From an uncultured Bacteroidales bacterium (GTDB lineage Bacteria; Bacteroidota; Bacteroidia; Bacteroidales; P3): a stretch of 38,021 nt of DNA. Below the pieces are notes generated by a model. It was not told the DNA's origin. It made no database searches and saw only the letters and a list, made by a program, of their open reading frames with translations. The stretch covers positions 1 through 38,021 of the forward strand of contig CAMVMX010000024.1 in assembly GCA_947168665.1 (NCBI GenBank), written 5' to 3'. Within the stretch, counting starts at the first letter, position 1, and each line of letters begins with the position of its first letter. This document shows, piece after piece, positions 1 through 7,707 of this stretch. Both the position numbers and the translations under genes were made by a program.

Positions 1-307
1 TGCCGTAGCCCAGCTGCATATAGAGGGCATGAAAGCCGTCCTCCAGTGCGCTGGCGTCAATCATCAGATGGCCGTTGCCGAGGTTTCCGTGCTGGCGGTC
101 GGCAAAGTCTTCGTCGAACCAATAGGTGTAGTTGATGTTGAAGCTGTCCTGCGGGAGGGTGTTGGACGGCAGGCGGAAAGAGGGACTGTGAAGTTCCGTC
201 GGCCAGATAGAGTCGGGTTGGAGATGGGGACTGCTATTCCTACCTGGCTGCGCCGACAACGAGAAGCCCAGCAAGCACGCTGCCAACGTCAAAAGAGTTC
301 GTTTCAT
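1..307 (-). CDS. Secreted protein of unknown function, cut by the window edge
   Basis: Only the N-terminal 102 residues lie in the window; the reading frame runs off position 1. The start is ATG at 307-305. It opens with a signal peptide (MKRTLLTLAACLLGFSLSAQ), so the product is exported. After a Ser/Pro-rich linker the sequence contains YWFDEDFADRQ followed by GNGHLMIDASALEDGFHALY. I recognise this style of motif from large Bacteroidales secreted proteins in which similar units can repeat, but I cannot name a family. It begins 21 bp after the beta-helix gene upstream, so the two are probably co-transcribed. No stop codon interrupts the visible part. The protein is secreted with good confidence; the function is unknown. 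Confidence 0.75.
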   Translation of the reverse strand, partial: MKRTLLTLAACLLGFSLSAQPGRNSSPHLQPDSIWPTELHSPSFRLPSNTLPQDSFNINYTYWFDEDFADRQHGNLGNGHLMIDASALEDGFHALYMQLGYG

Positions 308-328
308 GGCAGTGGAAAGCTGGAGGGT

Positions 329-1402
329 TTATTCGTCGTCATCGTCGGGGTTGAGAATCTCAATGTCCACTTGCAGCATGCCTTGCGCATCGGTGCGGCG
401 TGCGGCGGTGCAATGACCAATCAAGGGGTTGCTGACCGAGGGGTCCCACGGATAGACGCCGCCATAGATGCCCACCTGTGTGCTGTCGTCGCCAAGGATG
501 GTGGAGGCGATAGAGTCATTCAGTGCCATGCTCATGCCGTCCGAGTAGGTGCCTCGGAATGTCTGGAACACCTGGGCATAGTTGGTATAATTGTGCAGGT
601 TGTGCGTGCCCATATTGGTCATGTCAAAGTAAGTACGAGTAGAACCATAAAACAAATAAGTATTGATTCCGATAGTGTGGAAACTGGTGTAGCCATTGGT
701 TGAGCCATAATTAGTGGTATTGTAATAAAGTATACTGTTGAGGATGGTTTTGCTGTTGAGGTAATCAGTGCTGTTGTCCTGATTGGCGATGCAGTTCACC
801 AGTATATCCGGGCTGCGACGGGCATCACCACCCATGTCTAAAATCACGCTGTTGTAGAACCCTGTGCGGGTGGCTTGCCAGTTTTGAAAGTTGCTCCATG
901 TAGCATTACTCCATCTGCCAACAATGCAGTTGATGAAATGCGCACTGGTGGTGCGGTCGGAGTCCCGGCTTGCATCGGAATGATAATAAGCAGAAACCTC
1001 TTGGAAGCGGCATTTCACAAACTGGGGGTGCCAGGCGCGATAGAGCGTCATGGTGTAGCCAGGCAGAATGTACAACCCCATCAGGGTGAGGCGGTGGGCG
1101 GTGTCGGTTATCTCGATGTTGAAAGAATTTCGAATCACGGTGTTGATTCGGCCGGTGGCGGGGTCGTTGAACATGCCCGCACCCCGGATGGTGACAGCCT
1201 TGGTGAGGTTCACGGCTTCGAAGGAACCCGACGACAGGTTGATGACGTCGCCATGCGCTGCGGCGGCGTGGGCCTGCTGTAGGGCATAGCGGCCATAAAA
1301 CACCCTCACGCTGTCGTTATGGGTCAGGGTGGCAAACGGCTGTTGGGCAAAGCCTATCGCGGACATGCAGAGTGTTGCGCAAAGGAGTAGTGCTTTCTTC
1401 AT
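329..1402 (-). CDS. Secreted right-handed parallel beta-helix-like protein
   Basis: This is a 357-residue protein with a signal peptide at residues 1-19 (MKKALLLCATLCMSAIGFAQ). The body has the spaced short strands of a parallel beta-helix: GDVINLSSGSFEAVNLTKAV, then FVKCRF, HFINCIV, FYNSVIL and ILVNCIAN at roughly regular spacing, many of them x-N-C-x or x-N-S-x turns. Near the C-terminus VGIYGG and YPWDPSVSNPLIGHC resemble the end block of Bacteroidales beta-helix proteins, and the chain ends in an acidic DDDDE tail. Such folds bind or cleave polysaccharides in other bacteria; no catalytic residues are recognisable here and no enzyme activity is claimed. There is no T9SS C-terminal domain. 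It is first in a two-gene unit with the gene at the window edge. The antisense frames over it are shadows. Confidence 0.8.
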   Translation of the reverse strand: MKKALLLCATLCMSAIGFAQQPFATLTHNDSVRVFYGRYALQQAHAAAAHGDVINLSSGSFEAVNLTKAVTIRGAGMFNDPATGRINTVIRNSFNIEITDTAHRLTLMGLYILPGYTMTLYRAWHPQFVKCRFQEVSAYYHSDASRDSDRTTSAHFINCIVGRWSNATWSNFQNWQATRTGFYNSVILDMGGDARRSPDILVNCIANQDNSTDYLNSKTILNSILYYNTTNYGSTNGYTSFHTIGINTYLFYGSTRTYFDMTNMGTHNLHNYTNYAQVFQTFRGTYSDGMSMALNDSIASTILGDDSTQVGIYGGVYPWDPSVSNPLIGHCTAARRTDAQGMLQVDIEILNPDDDDE

Positions 1403-1843
1403 GTTGTGGGTGCCAGTTATTGAGCATCGGCCCGTCGCTGTTAGTTATTTTTATTGTGAATTATTATTTCCCATGCAATAAAAAAGACCGTAAACCTTGT
1501 TTGTTCATCGTTGAGGCTCTCGACTACCTGTCATTATGAACAAGAAAGTTCACGGTTGCCGTGAACGTTTCCTTTTCTTGTGTAATGATAGATGAAACAG
1601 TCGAGATTCCAACGATACAAAGAAAAGCAAGAACGCTTTAGTTATATGTCTTTGTTCCTTTTTTACTGTTTCATAAGGTGTTAGTTTGGTGTTTGTCAAA
1701 GACCGTTTGGCGGGGCGTCGCCCTCTGGTTGTGGAGGGGTTGACTGTTATGGGGGTGTAGGCAGTGTGACGGTTTTCGGACCGTATGGGTAAGGGCCTGG
1801 TTGGTTGAGTGTTGGTAGGAGGGGTCGCTGTCCTTTCCGTTTG
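1403..1843 (-). other. Long untranslated leader or intergenic region upstream of the beta-helix gene
   Basis: No convincing gene lies between the promoter-like site at 1844-1851 and the start at 1402. If that promoter drives the minus-strand pair, the transcript has an untranslated leader of more than 400 nt. The leader contains a perfect hairpin at about 1546-1564 (8-bp arms GTTCACGG and CCGTGAAC, TTG loop). Short open frames across the region show no recognisable sequence and one of them runs through the promoter, so I treat them as chance. Confidence 0.4.
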
Positions 1844-1872
1844 CAAAGATACCCTTTTTCCCTGACATGGCA
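1844..1872 (-). promoter_or_regulatory. Bacteroidota-type promoter
   Basis: On the minus strand TATCTTTG occupies 1851-1844 and TTG lies 19 nt upstream, near 1873-1871. This matches the -33 TTG / -7 TAnnTTTG architecture of Bacteroidota promoters. The next minus-strand gene starts about 440 bp downstream. Confidence 0.6.
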
Positions 1873-1897
1873 AAAGTTTTTTTCTTCTATCATAAAT

Positions 1898-2313
1898 CAT
1901 GATTATCCGCATGTACCATAGTAAGCCTCGGAGAGGCTTGATTTCAGTAACACTGTGAAGAAAGTCCAGTGGACTTTCGATAGCGAAGCGGAGAATTTAG
2001 CGCAGCGCAGTGCGGTGGCAGGGAACCAGCAAGACGACATGCGTCTCGAAGAGACGCGTCAGGGTGAACATCCGTCTCTATGTCGCGTCCCTCCGGGACG
2101 CTTTTTCAGTTTGTTCGGAGATCACCGCACTGCGCCTGACGGCTTGTACGGTGTTATTCAAGTCACATCCCTTTGGGATGATTTGTCTCTACTTTCTTTC
2201 CATTTTTCTTCTTTCTATGAAACAAAGTGGAAAATAACCAGAAATGAAATAGAAATGAACTACAAAATATGTCGCGGACTTGAGGGGCGGCGGGCCGGAG
2301 GCCCGCCGCCCCC
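1898..2313. repeat. Modular intergenic element built of 3-nt-loop palindromes (copy 1)
   Basis: Six palindromes with exactly three central bases lie in about 400 bp: 1923-1939 (AAGCCTC arms), 1961-1977 (AAAGTCC), 2041-2057 (GCGTCTC), 2085-2101 (GCGTCCC), 2166-2180 (CATCCC) and 2284-2312 (13-bp GC-only arms). The stretch 1902-1955 is clearly related to 7801-7855. The stretch around 2120-2160 (CACCGCACTGCG then ACGGTGTTATT) is the reverse complement of 7845-7880. The element therefore contains one module forward and part of the same module inverted. No transposase or convincing ORF is present. It could be a REP-like or MITE-like non-autonomous element. Confidence 0.65.
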
Positions 2314-2405
2314 CCCTGGTGTTACAATTCGATATGAATCTGCACTACGTTCTTTTTTCGTCCGGGGGCAATAAAGCGGGGGGAAGTGCGTTCTTTGTTT
2401 TTGTA

Positions 2406-3641
2406 ATGACCAACAAGCGCAAGATTATCAACGACCCGGTGTATGACGGGTTTCTGACGATAGAGGACGACATTATCTTTGATGTTTTGTCGCACCCTTA
2501 TTTTCAGCGGCACAGGCGCATCAAGCAGCTGGGGTTCTCCTGTCTGGTGTATCCTGGCGCCATGCACACGCGTTTCAGCCACATGCTGGGGGCGTTGAAC
2601 TTGATGACCCGCGCGTTAGAGGTGCTGAAGGTGAAGGGGATTGAGATGACGGCCGACGAGGTGCTGGGCACCAAGCTCGCCATACTGATGCACGACATCG
2701 GTCATGGCCCTTTCTCCCACACGTCGGAGCGCATGCTGGCCGACATGCCGCACGAGGTGTGCTCGCGCCTGTATATGGAACGGCTGAACGAGGTGTTCGG
2801 CGGGAGGCTGTCGACGGCGATAAGGATTTTCGAGGATGAGTACCCGAAGCATTTCTTGCACCAGTTGGTGAGCAGCCAGCTGGATATGGACCGCCTGGAC
2901 TATCTGGGGCGCGACAGTTTCTTTACCGGCGTGAGCGAGGGCATTGTGGGCACGGACCGCATCATCAGTATGCTCAACGTGAAGGACGACAGTCTGGTGG
3001 TGGACGAGAAGGGCATCTATTCGGTCGAGAAGTTCATCGTGTCGCGGCGGCTGATGTACTGGCAGGTGTATCTGCACAAGACGGTGGTGTCGGCCGATAC
3101 GCTGCTGGTCAATATCCTGCTGCGGGCGCGCGAGCTGGCCGGAAGGGGCGAGCGACTGGGCATTGAGGGGTTGCCGTTGTGCGACTTCTTGGTGCATCAC
3201 TACAGCCAGCAGGATTTCGAGCAGCAGCCGGAGTTGCTGGACCGTTTTGCCTTGATTGACGACAGCGACATCGACATGGCTGTGAAGATGTGGATGAGAC
3301 ACAAGGACCATGTTCTCAGTTTGTTGTCGGAACATTTGGTGAACCGTCATCTGAGCGCGATCAGGGTGTCGGACCATCCTTTCGACAAGGAGACTGTCGA
3401 GACATTGCGTTCGCAGACCTGCCTGCTGCACAATGTGGAGGAGGGCGAGAGCAAGTATTTTGTGAATACGGGCGTGTTGAAGAACCACGCATACGATTAT
3501 AACGACCAGGAAATCCGCGTGTTGTTCAAGGACGGGTCGTGCCGCGACATCGGCGACGCAAGCGACCAGCTGGACCGCCGTTTTCTTGAAAAACAGGTTA
3601 CGAAATATTATATCTATTTCCCTAAAGAGTTGAAAGCATGA
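2406..3641 (+). CDS. HD-domain phosphohydrolase family protein
   Basis: This is a 411-residue cytoplasmic protein of the HD superfamily, in the branch resembling dNTP triphosphohydrolases and SAMHD1-like proteins. Metal-binding signatures are visible: H54 in GAMHTRFSHM, the HD pair at 96-97 within LMHDIGHGPFSHTSE, and an Asp-rich SSQLDMDRLDYLGRD segment about 80 residues later. These features indicate a metal-dependent phosphohydrolase; the substrate cannot be read from the sequence. I chose ATG 2406 (MTNKRKIINDPVY) because homologous proteins begin close to this motif; the frame stays open upstream into the palindrome block but that part is not protein-like. Its TGA overlaps the ATG of mpl in an ATGA, so translation is probably coupled. 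The long minus-strand frame over it is a shadow. Confidence 0.85.
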   Translation: MTNKRKIINDPVYDGFLTIEDDIIFDVLSHPYFQRHRRIKQLGFSCLVYPGAMHTRFSHMLGALNLMTRALEVLKVKGIEMTADEVLGTKLAILMHDIGHGPFSHTSERMLADMPHEVCSRLYMERLNEVFGGRLSTAIRIFEDEYPKHFLHQLVSSQLDMDRLDYLGRDSFFTGVSEGIVGTDRIISMLNVKDDSLVVDEKGIYSVEKFIVSRRLMYWQVYLHKTVVSADTLLVNILLRARELAGRGERLGIEGLPLCDFLVHHYSQQDFEQQPELLDRFALIDDSDIDMAVKMWMRHKDHVLSLLSEHLVNRHLSAIRVSDHPFDKETVETLRSQTCLLHNVEEGESKYFVNTGVLKNHAYDYNDQEIRVLFKDGSCRDIGDASDQLDRRFLEKQVTKYYIYFPKELKA

Positions 3642-5005
3642 AGAATGTACACTTTATAGCCATCGGTGGCAGTGCCATGCACAATCTGGCCATTGCCCTG
3701 CATCTGAAGGGCTACCATGTGACGGGTTCGGACGATGAGATTTTCGACCCCGCCAAGAGCCGCTTAGCCCGCTATGGGCTGCTGCCCGCAAGCTACGGCT
3801 GGCATCCGGAGCGCATCACGCCGGAGCTGGACGCCATTGTGCTGGGCATGCATGCCCGCAAGGATAATCCGGAGCTGCTGCGGGCTCAGGAGTTGGGAAT
3901 CAAGATTTACAGCTATCCGGAGTACCTCTACGAGCAGTCGAGGGAGAAGACGCGCGTGGTGATTGGCGGAAGCCACGGCAAGACCACCACCACGGCCATG
4001 ATACTGCATGTGCTGCAGCACTGCGGCGTGGAGGCCGACTATATGGTAGGGGCGCAGCTGGAGGGATTTGAGGTGATGGTGCGCTTGAGCGAGACGGCAC
4101 GGGTGATGGTGATTGAGGGCGACGAGTACCTGACTTCGCCCATCGACCGTCGGCCCAAGTTCCATCTCTACAAACCCCATGTGGCCATCGTCACGGGCAT
4201 AGAGTGGGATCATATCAATGTGTTCCCCACATTTGAGATATACAAAGAACAGTTCGCCAAGTTTGTAAACCTCATAGAACCAGGCGGAAGGCTTATTTAT
4301 TGCAACGACGACCCCGAGGTGCGCGATGTGGCGCTGAGCAACACCCGCACCAACATCGTCAAGCAGCCCTACGATGTGCCGCCACACAAGGTGGAGCAGG
4401 GGGTGACGAGTCTGTTGCGCGACGGGGCGACGGCGGTGCCGCTGAAGATTTTCGGACGGCATAATTTGCTCAATCTCACTGCCGCCCGCTATGCATGCAA
4501 CGCTCTTGGTATCAGCGACGAGCAGTTTGACGATGCCATACAGTCGTTTGGCGGCGCCAGCAAACGGCTGGAGCTGGTGAAAAAGACTGACGGTTGTGCG
4601 GTGTATAAGGATTTCGCCCACGCGCCGTCGAAGTTGCGCGCCACTATTGCAGCCATGAAGGAGCAATATCCCGACCGGCGATTAGTAGCCTGCATGGAGC
4701 TGCACACCTTCAGCAGCCTGACGGCAGAGTTTTTGAAGCAATATGCTGGTTCTATGGACCGTGCGGATGTCCCTATGGTGTATTACAGCCAGCATGCGTT
4801 GCAGTTGAAGAAGTTGCCCAACCTGGACCCTGAGCAGGTGCGTCAGGCTTTTGCCAACAAGCGGGTGAGGGTGTTCACTGATTCGGCCTGTATGGTGGAG
4901 GAGCTTCGGAAGATGCAATGGGAGGGAGCCAACCTGCTGATGATGTCGAGCGGCAACTTCGACGGGATAGACTTCGGCCAGTTGGCCGACGAATTGATAG
5001 GATAG
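3638..5005 (+). CDS. mpl: UDP-N-acetylmuramate:L-Ala-gamma-D-Glu-meso-DAP ligase (Mpl)
   Basis: This is a 455-residue Mur-ligase family enzyme that, by family, re-attaches the recovered tripeptide L-Ala-D-Glu-meso-DAP to UDP-MurNAc during peptidoglycan recycling in the cytoplasm. The N-terminal domain starts with HFIAIGGSAMHNLAIAL, which is diagnostic of Mpl rather than MurC (MurC has a GIGG-x-GMS motif). The ATP-binding P-loop GSHGKTTTT is at residues 111-119, and EGDEYLTS and the central-domain EWDHINVFPT follow. GRHNLLNLTAA and KDFAHAPSK mark the central-to-C-terminal transition. The length is normal for the family. It overlaps the HD gene by 4 bp. Downstream lies a tandem palindromic repeat array before the next gene. 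Confidence 0.95.
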   Translation: MKNVHFIAIGGSAMHNLAIALHLKGYHVTGSDDEIFDPAKSRLARYGLLPASYGWHPERITPELDAIVLGMHARKDNPELLRAQELGIKIYSYPEYLYEQSREKTRVVIGGSHGKTTTTAMILHVLQHCGVEADYMVGAQLEGFEVMVRLSETARVMVIEGDEYLTSPIDRRPKFHLYKPHVAIVTGIEWDHINVFPTFEIYKEQFAKFVNLIEPGGRLIYCNDDPEVRDVALSNTRTNIVKQPYDVPPHKVEQGVTSLLRDGATAVPLKIFGRHNLLNLTAARYACNALGISDEQFDDAIQSFGGASKRLELVKKTDGCAVYKDFAHAPSKLRATIAAMKEQYPDRRLVACMELHTFSSLTAEFLKQYAGSMDRADVPMVYYSQHALQLKKLPNLDPEQVRQAFANKRVRVFTDSACMVEELRKMQWEGANLLMMSSGNFDGIDFGQLADELIG

Positions 5006-5034
5006 AGCCTCCATGTGGGTGAAATAGAGAGCAA

Positions 5035-5168
5035 AGAGATACCCCGTAGGGGTTTACGCAAAACAGAGACTCAACAGACAACAGAGAGATACCCCGTTAG
5101 GGGTGTACGCTAAATAGAGACCCAACAGAGAACAAGGAGATACCCCGTAGGGGTTTTCGCTTAAAACG
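5035..5168. repeat. Three tandem ~50-bp repeats with ACCCC-nnn-GGGGT cores
   Basis: Three direct repeats have cores starting at 5041, 5091 and 5142, a period of 50-51 bp. Each carries GAGATACCCC, a central GTA or GTTA, then GGGGT and a TTACGC, GTACGC or TTCGC tail. Each is followed by a related spacer ending in CAACAGA. A degenerate partial unit may precede them from about 5012. They fill the mpl-5186 gap. Each core resembles the 3-nt-loop palindromes at 1898-2313 and 7801-7917. They have no coding sense. Confidence 0.7.
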
Positions 5169-5185
5169 AATAGCAGCAAACCGAT

Positions 5186-5704
5186 ATGGCAGCCCAAGAA
5201 CCCATACAGATAGCCCGCAGCAAGAACCGCCACAGCATACTCTTCTGCTACTACCGCTTTGTGCTGCTTGTCTTTTGTGGCTGGATGGCGCTTATGGTGC
5301 TGATTCCCTTCATCGATAGGGGCTGGGATGCAGTGCGATGGGAGCATTGGGGTGTTTATATGCCGGTTGCCCTCCTGTGTATTGGCTTTTACACCTTTTG
5401 CTATGCCTGGAACGGCAAGGGCAACCTGGTGGAGTCGCTCACGATAGACTTCGACGAGAGAATCGTCCTTGTGTCGCACTACAGGCTTCCGGCGACGAAG
5501 TGCCAAAGCCGACTGCCTCTCGACGGACTCACGTGGGATGTACGGCGCAGCGCCAGAGGGGTCGACCGCTTGCGTCTGAAACCCCGCGAGGGGAAACGGA
5601 TGGTGATTTGCATCGACCATTTGGGGTGGACCTACGACGATTGCTACAACCTGATGGGTATATTAGATAATTTGAAAAACAAAGAAATACAACACGCTAT
5701 ATGA
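5186..5704 (+). CDS. Two-TM membrane protein of unknown function
   Basis: This is a 172-residue protein. Residues about 20-45 (FCYYRFVLLVFCGWMALMVL) and about 56-75 (VYMPVALLCIGFYTFCYAW) are hydrophobic and probably form a transmembrane hairpin. The soluble remainder (about 80-160) alternates short strands such as LTIDFDERIVLVSHYRLP, in the manner of small PH-like membrane-associated domains, but I cannot assign a family. The start ATG 5186 lies just after the repeat array. Its TGA overlaps the ATG of the Smr gene by 4 bp, so the two are translationally coupled. The function is unknown. Confidence 0.75.
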   Translation: MAAQEPIQIARSKNRHSILFCYYRFVLLVFCGWMALMVLIPFIDRGWDAVRWEHWGVYMPVALLCIGFYTFCYAWNGKGNLVESLTIDFDERIVLVSHYRLPATKCQSRLPLDGLTWDVRRSARGVDRLRLKPREGKRMVICIDHLGWTYDDCYNLMGILDNLKNKEIQHAI

Positions 5705-6462
5705 CAAAATTTCAGATAGGGGACAAGGTGAAGTTCCTTAACAGTATTGGTGGCGGAGTGGTCACCAAGATTACGCCCGATTTTGTGTTTGTGCGCGACG
5801 ACACGGGTTTCGACATGCCGATGCCGCCGTCGGAGCTTATCCGCATGGCTGATATGACGGGCGTGGCCAAAGTGTTCAACCAGGATGTGCCGGGTGGGAT
5901 GCCCAACGCCGAGGAGGCCCGCCGTGAGGCAGAGGCTGAGTCGAAAGCTGCCGCCAAGGAGGCGGAGCTGACCCGCAAGCTGAAGGAGAAGTTCACCGGC
6001 TCGGCCGAGGACGACAATGTGGACAAGCTGCGCGAGGAGAATGTAAGGCTGCGGTCGCAGGTGGCCAACCTGCAGGACCAGATAAAGGGATTGAAAGCCC
6101 GCTTGTCGCAAGTGCAGTCGCACAATGCCCAGAAACTGAACGAGAATGTGCTGCTGCAGTATATGACACGCCCCGGCGAGGCGGAGGTGGACCTCCACAT
6201 CGAGGCCTTGACCGACCATCCCGAGCGGCTCAGCGATGTGGAGAAGCACGAGTTGCAGAAGCGTTTCTTCCGCACCTGTCTCAATCACGCCCAGCTCAAT
6301 GGGTTCAAGAAGGTGGTGTTTATCCATGGCGTGGGCCGTGGGGTGCTGAAGACAGAGATACACAACGAGTTGGATATGTACGACAATGTGCAGTATGTCG
6401 ACGCGCCGATGTCGCTCTACGGAGCTGGGGCCACAGAGGTTTATTTTAAGGTTAAAAAATAG
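5701..6462 (+). CDS. Smr-domain protein with DUF2027-like N-terminus and coiled coil
   Basis: This is a 253-residue protein. The N-terminus (FQIGDKVKFLNSIGGGVVTK, then DDTGFDMPMP) matches the start of Bacteroidota DUF2027/Smr proteins. The C-terminal Smr domain, about 158-253, shows the VDLHIEAL signature, the loop FIHGVGRGVLKTEI and a final YGAGATEVYF. Smr domains bind or cut branched or nicked nucleic acids; the family-level role here is not established. Residues about 70-150 (for example EAESKAAAKEAELTRKLKEK) form an Ala/Glu/Lys-rich coiled coil. The usual Bacteroidota protein is, from memory, about 100 residues longer with a beta-sandwich middle domain; that domain is not seen here. The gene is coupled to 5186-5704 and is 47 bp upstream of ispG. 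Confidence 0.85.
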   Translation: MTKFQIGDKVKFLNSIGGGVVTKITPDFVFVRDDTGFDMPMPPSELIRMADMTGVAKVFNQDVPGGMPNAEEARREAEAESKAAAKEAELTRKLKEKFTGSAEDDNVDKLREENVRLRSQVANLQDQIKGLKARLSQVQSHNAQKLNENVLLQYMTRPGEAEVDLHIEALTDHPERLSDVEKHELQKRFFRTCLNHAQLNGFKKVVFIHGVGRGVLKTEIHNELDMYDNVQYVDAPMSLYGAGATEVYFKVKK

Positions 6463-6509
6463 TCGGAGTACTCAGAATACTCTGAAATCCCGGAAAAAAA
6501 CATCAACCC

Positions 6510-7652
6510 ATGAGCAGACAAATCAGGATAGGCGACCTCACGCTGGGCGGAGGAGCCCCGATAAGAGTCCAGTCGATGACCAATACCGACACCATGGACA
6601 CCCAAGCCACCGTCGAGCAGACGCTGCGGATGGTGGAAGCGGGGTGTGAGCTGGTGCGCATCACCGCCCCCGATGTCAAGGCGGCTGAGAACCTCTATAA
6701 CATCAAGAATGAGCTGGCACGGCGGGGCTGCACGGTGCCACTGGTGGCGGACATCCATTTCAATCCCCTGGCCGCCGAGACGGCAGCCACGATTGTGGAG
6801 AAGGTGCGCGTGAACCCCGGCAACTATACCGACCGCAATACGGGCAAGACCCACTTCACCGAGCAGGAGTATGCCGACGAGCTGAAACGGATAGGGGAGA
6901 AGATGTCGCGCCTGATAGAGATTTGCAAGGCGAACCACACCGCCATGCGTATCGGTACCAACCACGGCTCGTTGAGCGAGCGCATCATGAGTCGCTATGG
7001 CAATACGCCGGAGGGTATGGCACAGAGCGCCATCGAGTTTGCGCAGGTGTGCCGCGAACAGGACTATCACCAGTTGGTGTTCTCGATGAAGGCCAGCAAT
7101 GTGAAGGTGATGGTGCAGAGCACTCGCCTCTTTGTCGAGAAGATGAAGGCTCTCGGCATGGACTATCCCATTCACCTCGGAGTCACCGAGGCGGGCGATG
7201 CCATGGAGGCACGCTATAAGAGTGCCGCCGGTATTGGAGCGCTGCTTATTGACGGCATCGGCGACACGGTCCGTGTGTCCCTCACCGAGGACCCCGTGGC
7301 AGAGATTCCCGTGGCCTACGGCATCCTGCAAGCTGTCGGGGCTCGTATCAGCCAGTGCGAGTATATTGCCTGCCCCTCCTGCGGACGCACGCAGTATGAC
7401 ATCCAGCAAGCCTTGCAGCAAATCAAAGCCCGCACACAGCACCTCAAAGGGGTGAAGATTGGGGTGATGGGCTGCATTGTCAACGGCCCCGGCGAGATGG
7501 CCGACGCCCACTACGGCTACGTGGGGCAGGGGGCTGGCAAAATCACCCTCTACAAAGGCCGTGAGGTCATGAAACGCGACATTCCCCAAGCCGCCGCCGT
7601 CGACGAGCTAATAGACCTCATCAAACAAAACGGCGACTGGGTGGAACCGTGA
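6510..7652 (+). CDS. ispG: 4-hydroxy-3-methylbut-2-en-1-yl diphosphate synthase (IspG/GcpE), short form
   Basis: This is a 380-residue [4Fe-4S] enzyme of the MEP isoprenoid pathway that converts ME-cPP to HMBPP. The TIM-barrel domain runs from VQSMTNTDTMDTQATVEQ through PLVADIHFNP and IHLGVTEAGDAMEA. The Fe-S domain carries C288 and C291 (ACPSCGRTQYD), C322 (GCIVNGPGEMADA) and E329. Several stretches are typical of the long, plant/Chlamydia/Bacteroidota type: GDLTLGGGAPIRVQSMTNTD, TGKTHFTEQEYADEL, CPSCGRTQYDIQQ, and the ending KRDIPQAAAVDELIDLIK. That type normally has a large central insert domain and about 600 residues. Here the barrel passes straight to the Fe-S domain at residues 265-285, with no insert. 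All visible catalytic ligands are kept, so it should be active. Confidence 0.93.
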   Translation: MSRQIRIGDLTLGGGAPIRVQSMTNTDTMDTQATVEQTLRMVEAGCELVRITAPDVKAAENLYNIKNELARRGCTVPLVADIHFNPLAAETAATIVEKVRVNPGNYTDRNTGKTHFTEQEYADELKRIGEKMSRLIEICKANHTAMRIGTNHGSLSERIMSRYGNTPEGMAQSAIEFAQVCREQDYHQLVFSMKASNVKVMVQSTRLFVEKMKALGMDYPIHLGVTEAGDAMEARYKSAAGIGALLIDGIGDTVRVSLTEDPVAEIPVAYGILQAVGARISQCEYIACPSCGRTQYDIQQALQQIKARTQHLKGVKIGVMGCIVNGPGEMADAHYGYVGQGAGKITLYKGREVMKRDIPQAAAVDELIDLIKQNGDWVEP

Positions 7653-7707
7653 TAATGGGTCGGATTTGTAATCTATTCATAATCAGGATGTGTTGATGTA
7701 TTTATCC

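Noticed and set aside
1550..1912. A 120-residue minus-strand frame and a 65-residue one inside it
   Set aside because: The frame runs through the promoter at 1844-1872, has no recognisable motifs and a low-complexity basic composition.
1898..2313. CRISPR array or insertion sequence at the palindrome block
   Set aside because: Palindromes differ in sequence, spacing is irregular, and there is no transposase, cas gene or uniform direct repeat.
2280..2405. A longer N-terminus for the HD-domain protein
   Set aside because: The extra residues come from the GC-palindrome block and are not protein-like; the family begins near MTNKRKIINDP.
5035..5168. CRISPR-like array between mpl and the next gene
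   Set aside because: Only three units occur and the spacers between cores are related to one another, not unique.
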